A stretch of 64,000 nt of DNA. It comes from Phoronis australis (taxonomy: Eukaryota; Phoronida; Phoronidae). Made by a program: the position numbers and the translations under genes. A model generated the notes under the pieces. The model ran no database searches. It was not told the origin of the DNA and saw only the letters and a program-made list of their open reading frames with translations. Position 1 is the first letter of the stretch; each line of letters begins with the position of its first letter. The stretch covers positions 1,025,661 through 1,089,660 of the forward strand of contig NMRA01000009.1 in the NCBI GenBank assembly GCA_002633005.1, read 5' to 3'. This document shows, piece after piece, positions 63,703 through 64,000 of this stretch.

Positions 63703-64000
63703 CAGTAATTGCATGCAAATAGCCTAGCAAGACATACAAACCACATAAGAGATGACTCTGTTCTTATTTTAATTACTTTAGTTTGGGTTTCTGTTTCATA
63801 TGTTACCACTTTAATTACACTAAGTCTGCCGGACACAACTGTTTGCAAAAGGGCACACTTTTTATCATCAGGTGAGCCCAAAGGGTACAGGTTCATACCT
63901 AGTCAGGAATATCCCTGTGTAATATTTTTGATAATAAATTGGCCAATAACTAAATAATGTATTCAATATTGAATGACTTCCCTCATCTGAACTTTCCATT

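Overview
Eukaryotic (metazoan) genomic DNA: AT-rich, intron-dominated, with GT-AG introns, many minisatellites and several transposon families. Two host genes can be supported. The first is a PERCC1-like gene, known to me from vertebrates. The second is a very large extracellular mosaic gene (C-type lectin, LDLa, CUB, PAN, sushi, EGF, HYR and GCC2/GCC3-type modules), a style common in invertebrate deuterostomes. My inference is a hemichordate, cephalochordate or echinoderm, with a hemichordate slightly favoured; this is not proven by the sequence. Layout: 1-12 kb is gene-poor (a 4.1-kb MITE-like element, two short duplications, a foldback at 7.6-7.9 kb). 12,348-13,211 (+) encodes a 287-residue PERCC1-like protein whose exon probably opens at a splice acceptor at 12,330. 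13.2-20.5 kb holds minisatellites and two clear MITEs (17,580-18,007, TA target duplication; 19,091-19,585, CAAGCG target duplication). From 20,551 to beyond the right edge runs one + strand gene that I reconstructed as 27 phase-compatible exons, 4,714 coding nt, about 1,571 residues, with no stop: signal peptide, C-type lectin domain, LDLa, CUB1, PAN/apple, CUB2, CUB3, sushi 1-4, two cbEGF, sushi 5-6, HYR 1-2, sushi 7, an unrecognised ~165-residue region, and a first GCC2/GCC3 (ephrin-receptor-like) repeat. Every domain border from the lectin domain onward is a phase-1 intron, and each CUB is split by a phase-0 intron: classic exon shuffling. An antisense non-LTR retrotransposon with a restriction-like endonuclease sits in the intron between sushi 3 and sushi 4. 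It is flanked by 54-bp direct repeats and carries a premature TGA and a catalytic Asp-to-Asn change. The most unusual signal is that splice junctions of the mosaic gene have repeatedly been caught in small local duplications: a duplicated 3' splice site before the second half of the lectin domain (only the proximal copy is readable); six consecutive copies of the 5' splice site of the first CUB2 exon, spaced 30 or 33 nt apart and all in frame; a 116-bp duplication of the HYR1 donor; a second, truncated LDLa exon in a ~1.2-kb duplication; and a decayed copy of the HYR2 exon start with its acceptor destroyed. Two N-gaps (26,607-26,778 and 46,560-46,908) and three single Ns are present; the Ns near 31.4 and 31.9 kb make part of the LDLa duplication suspect as an assembly join.
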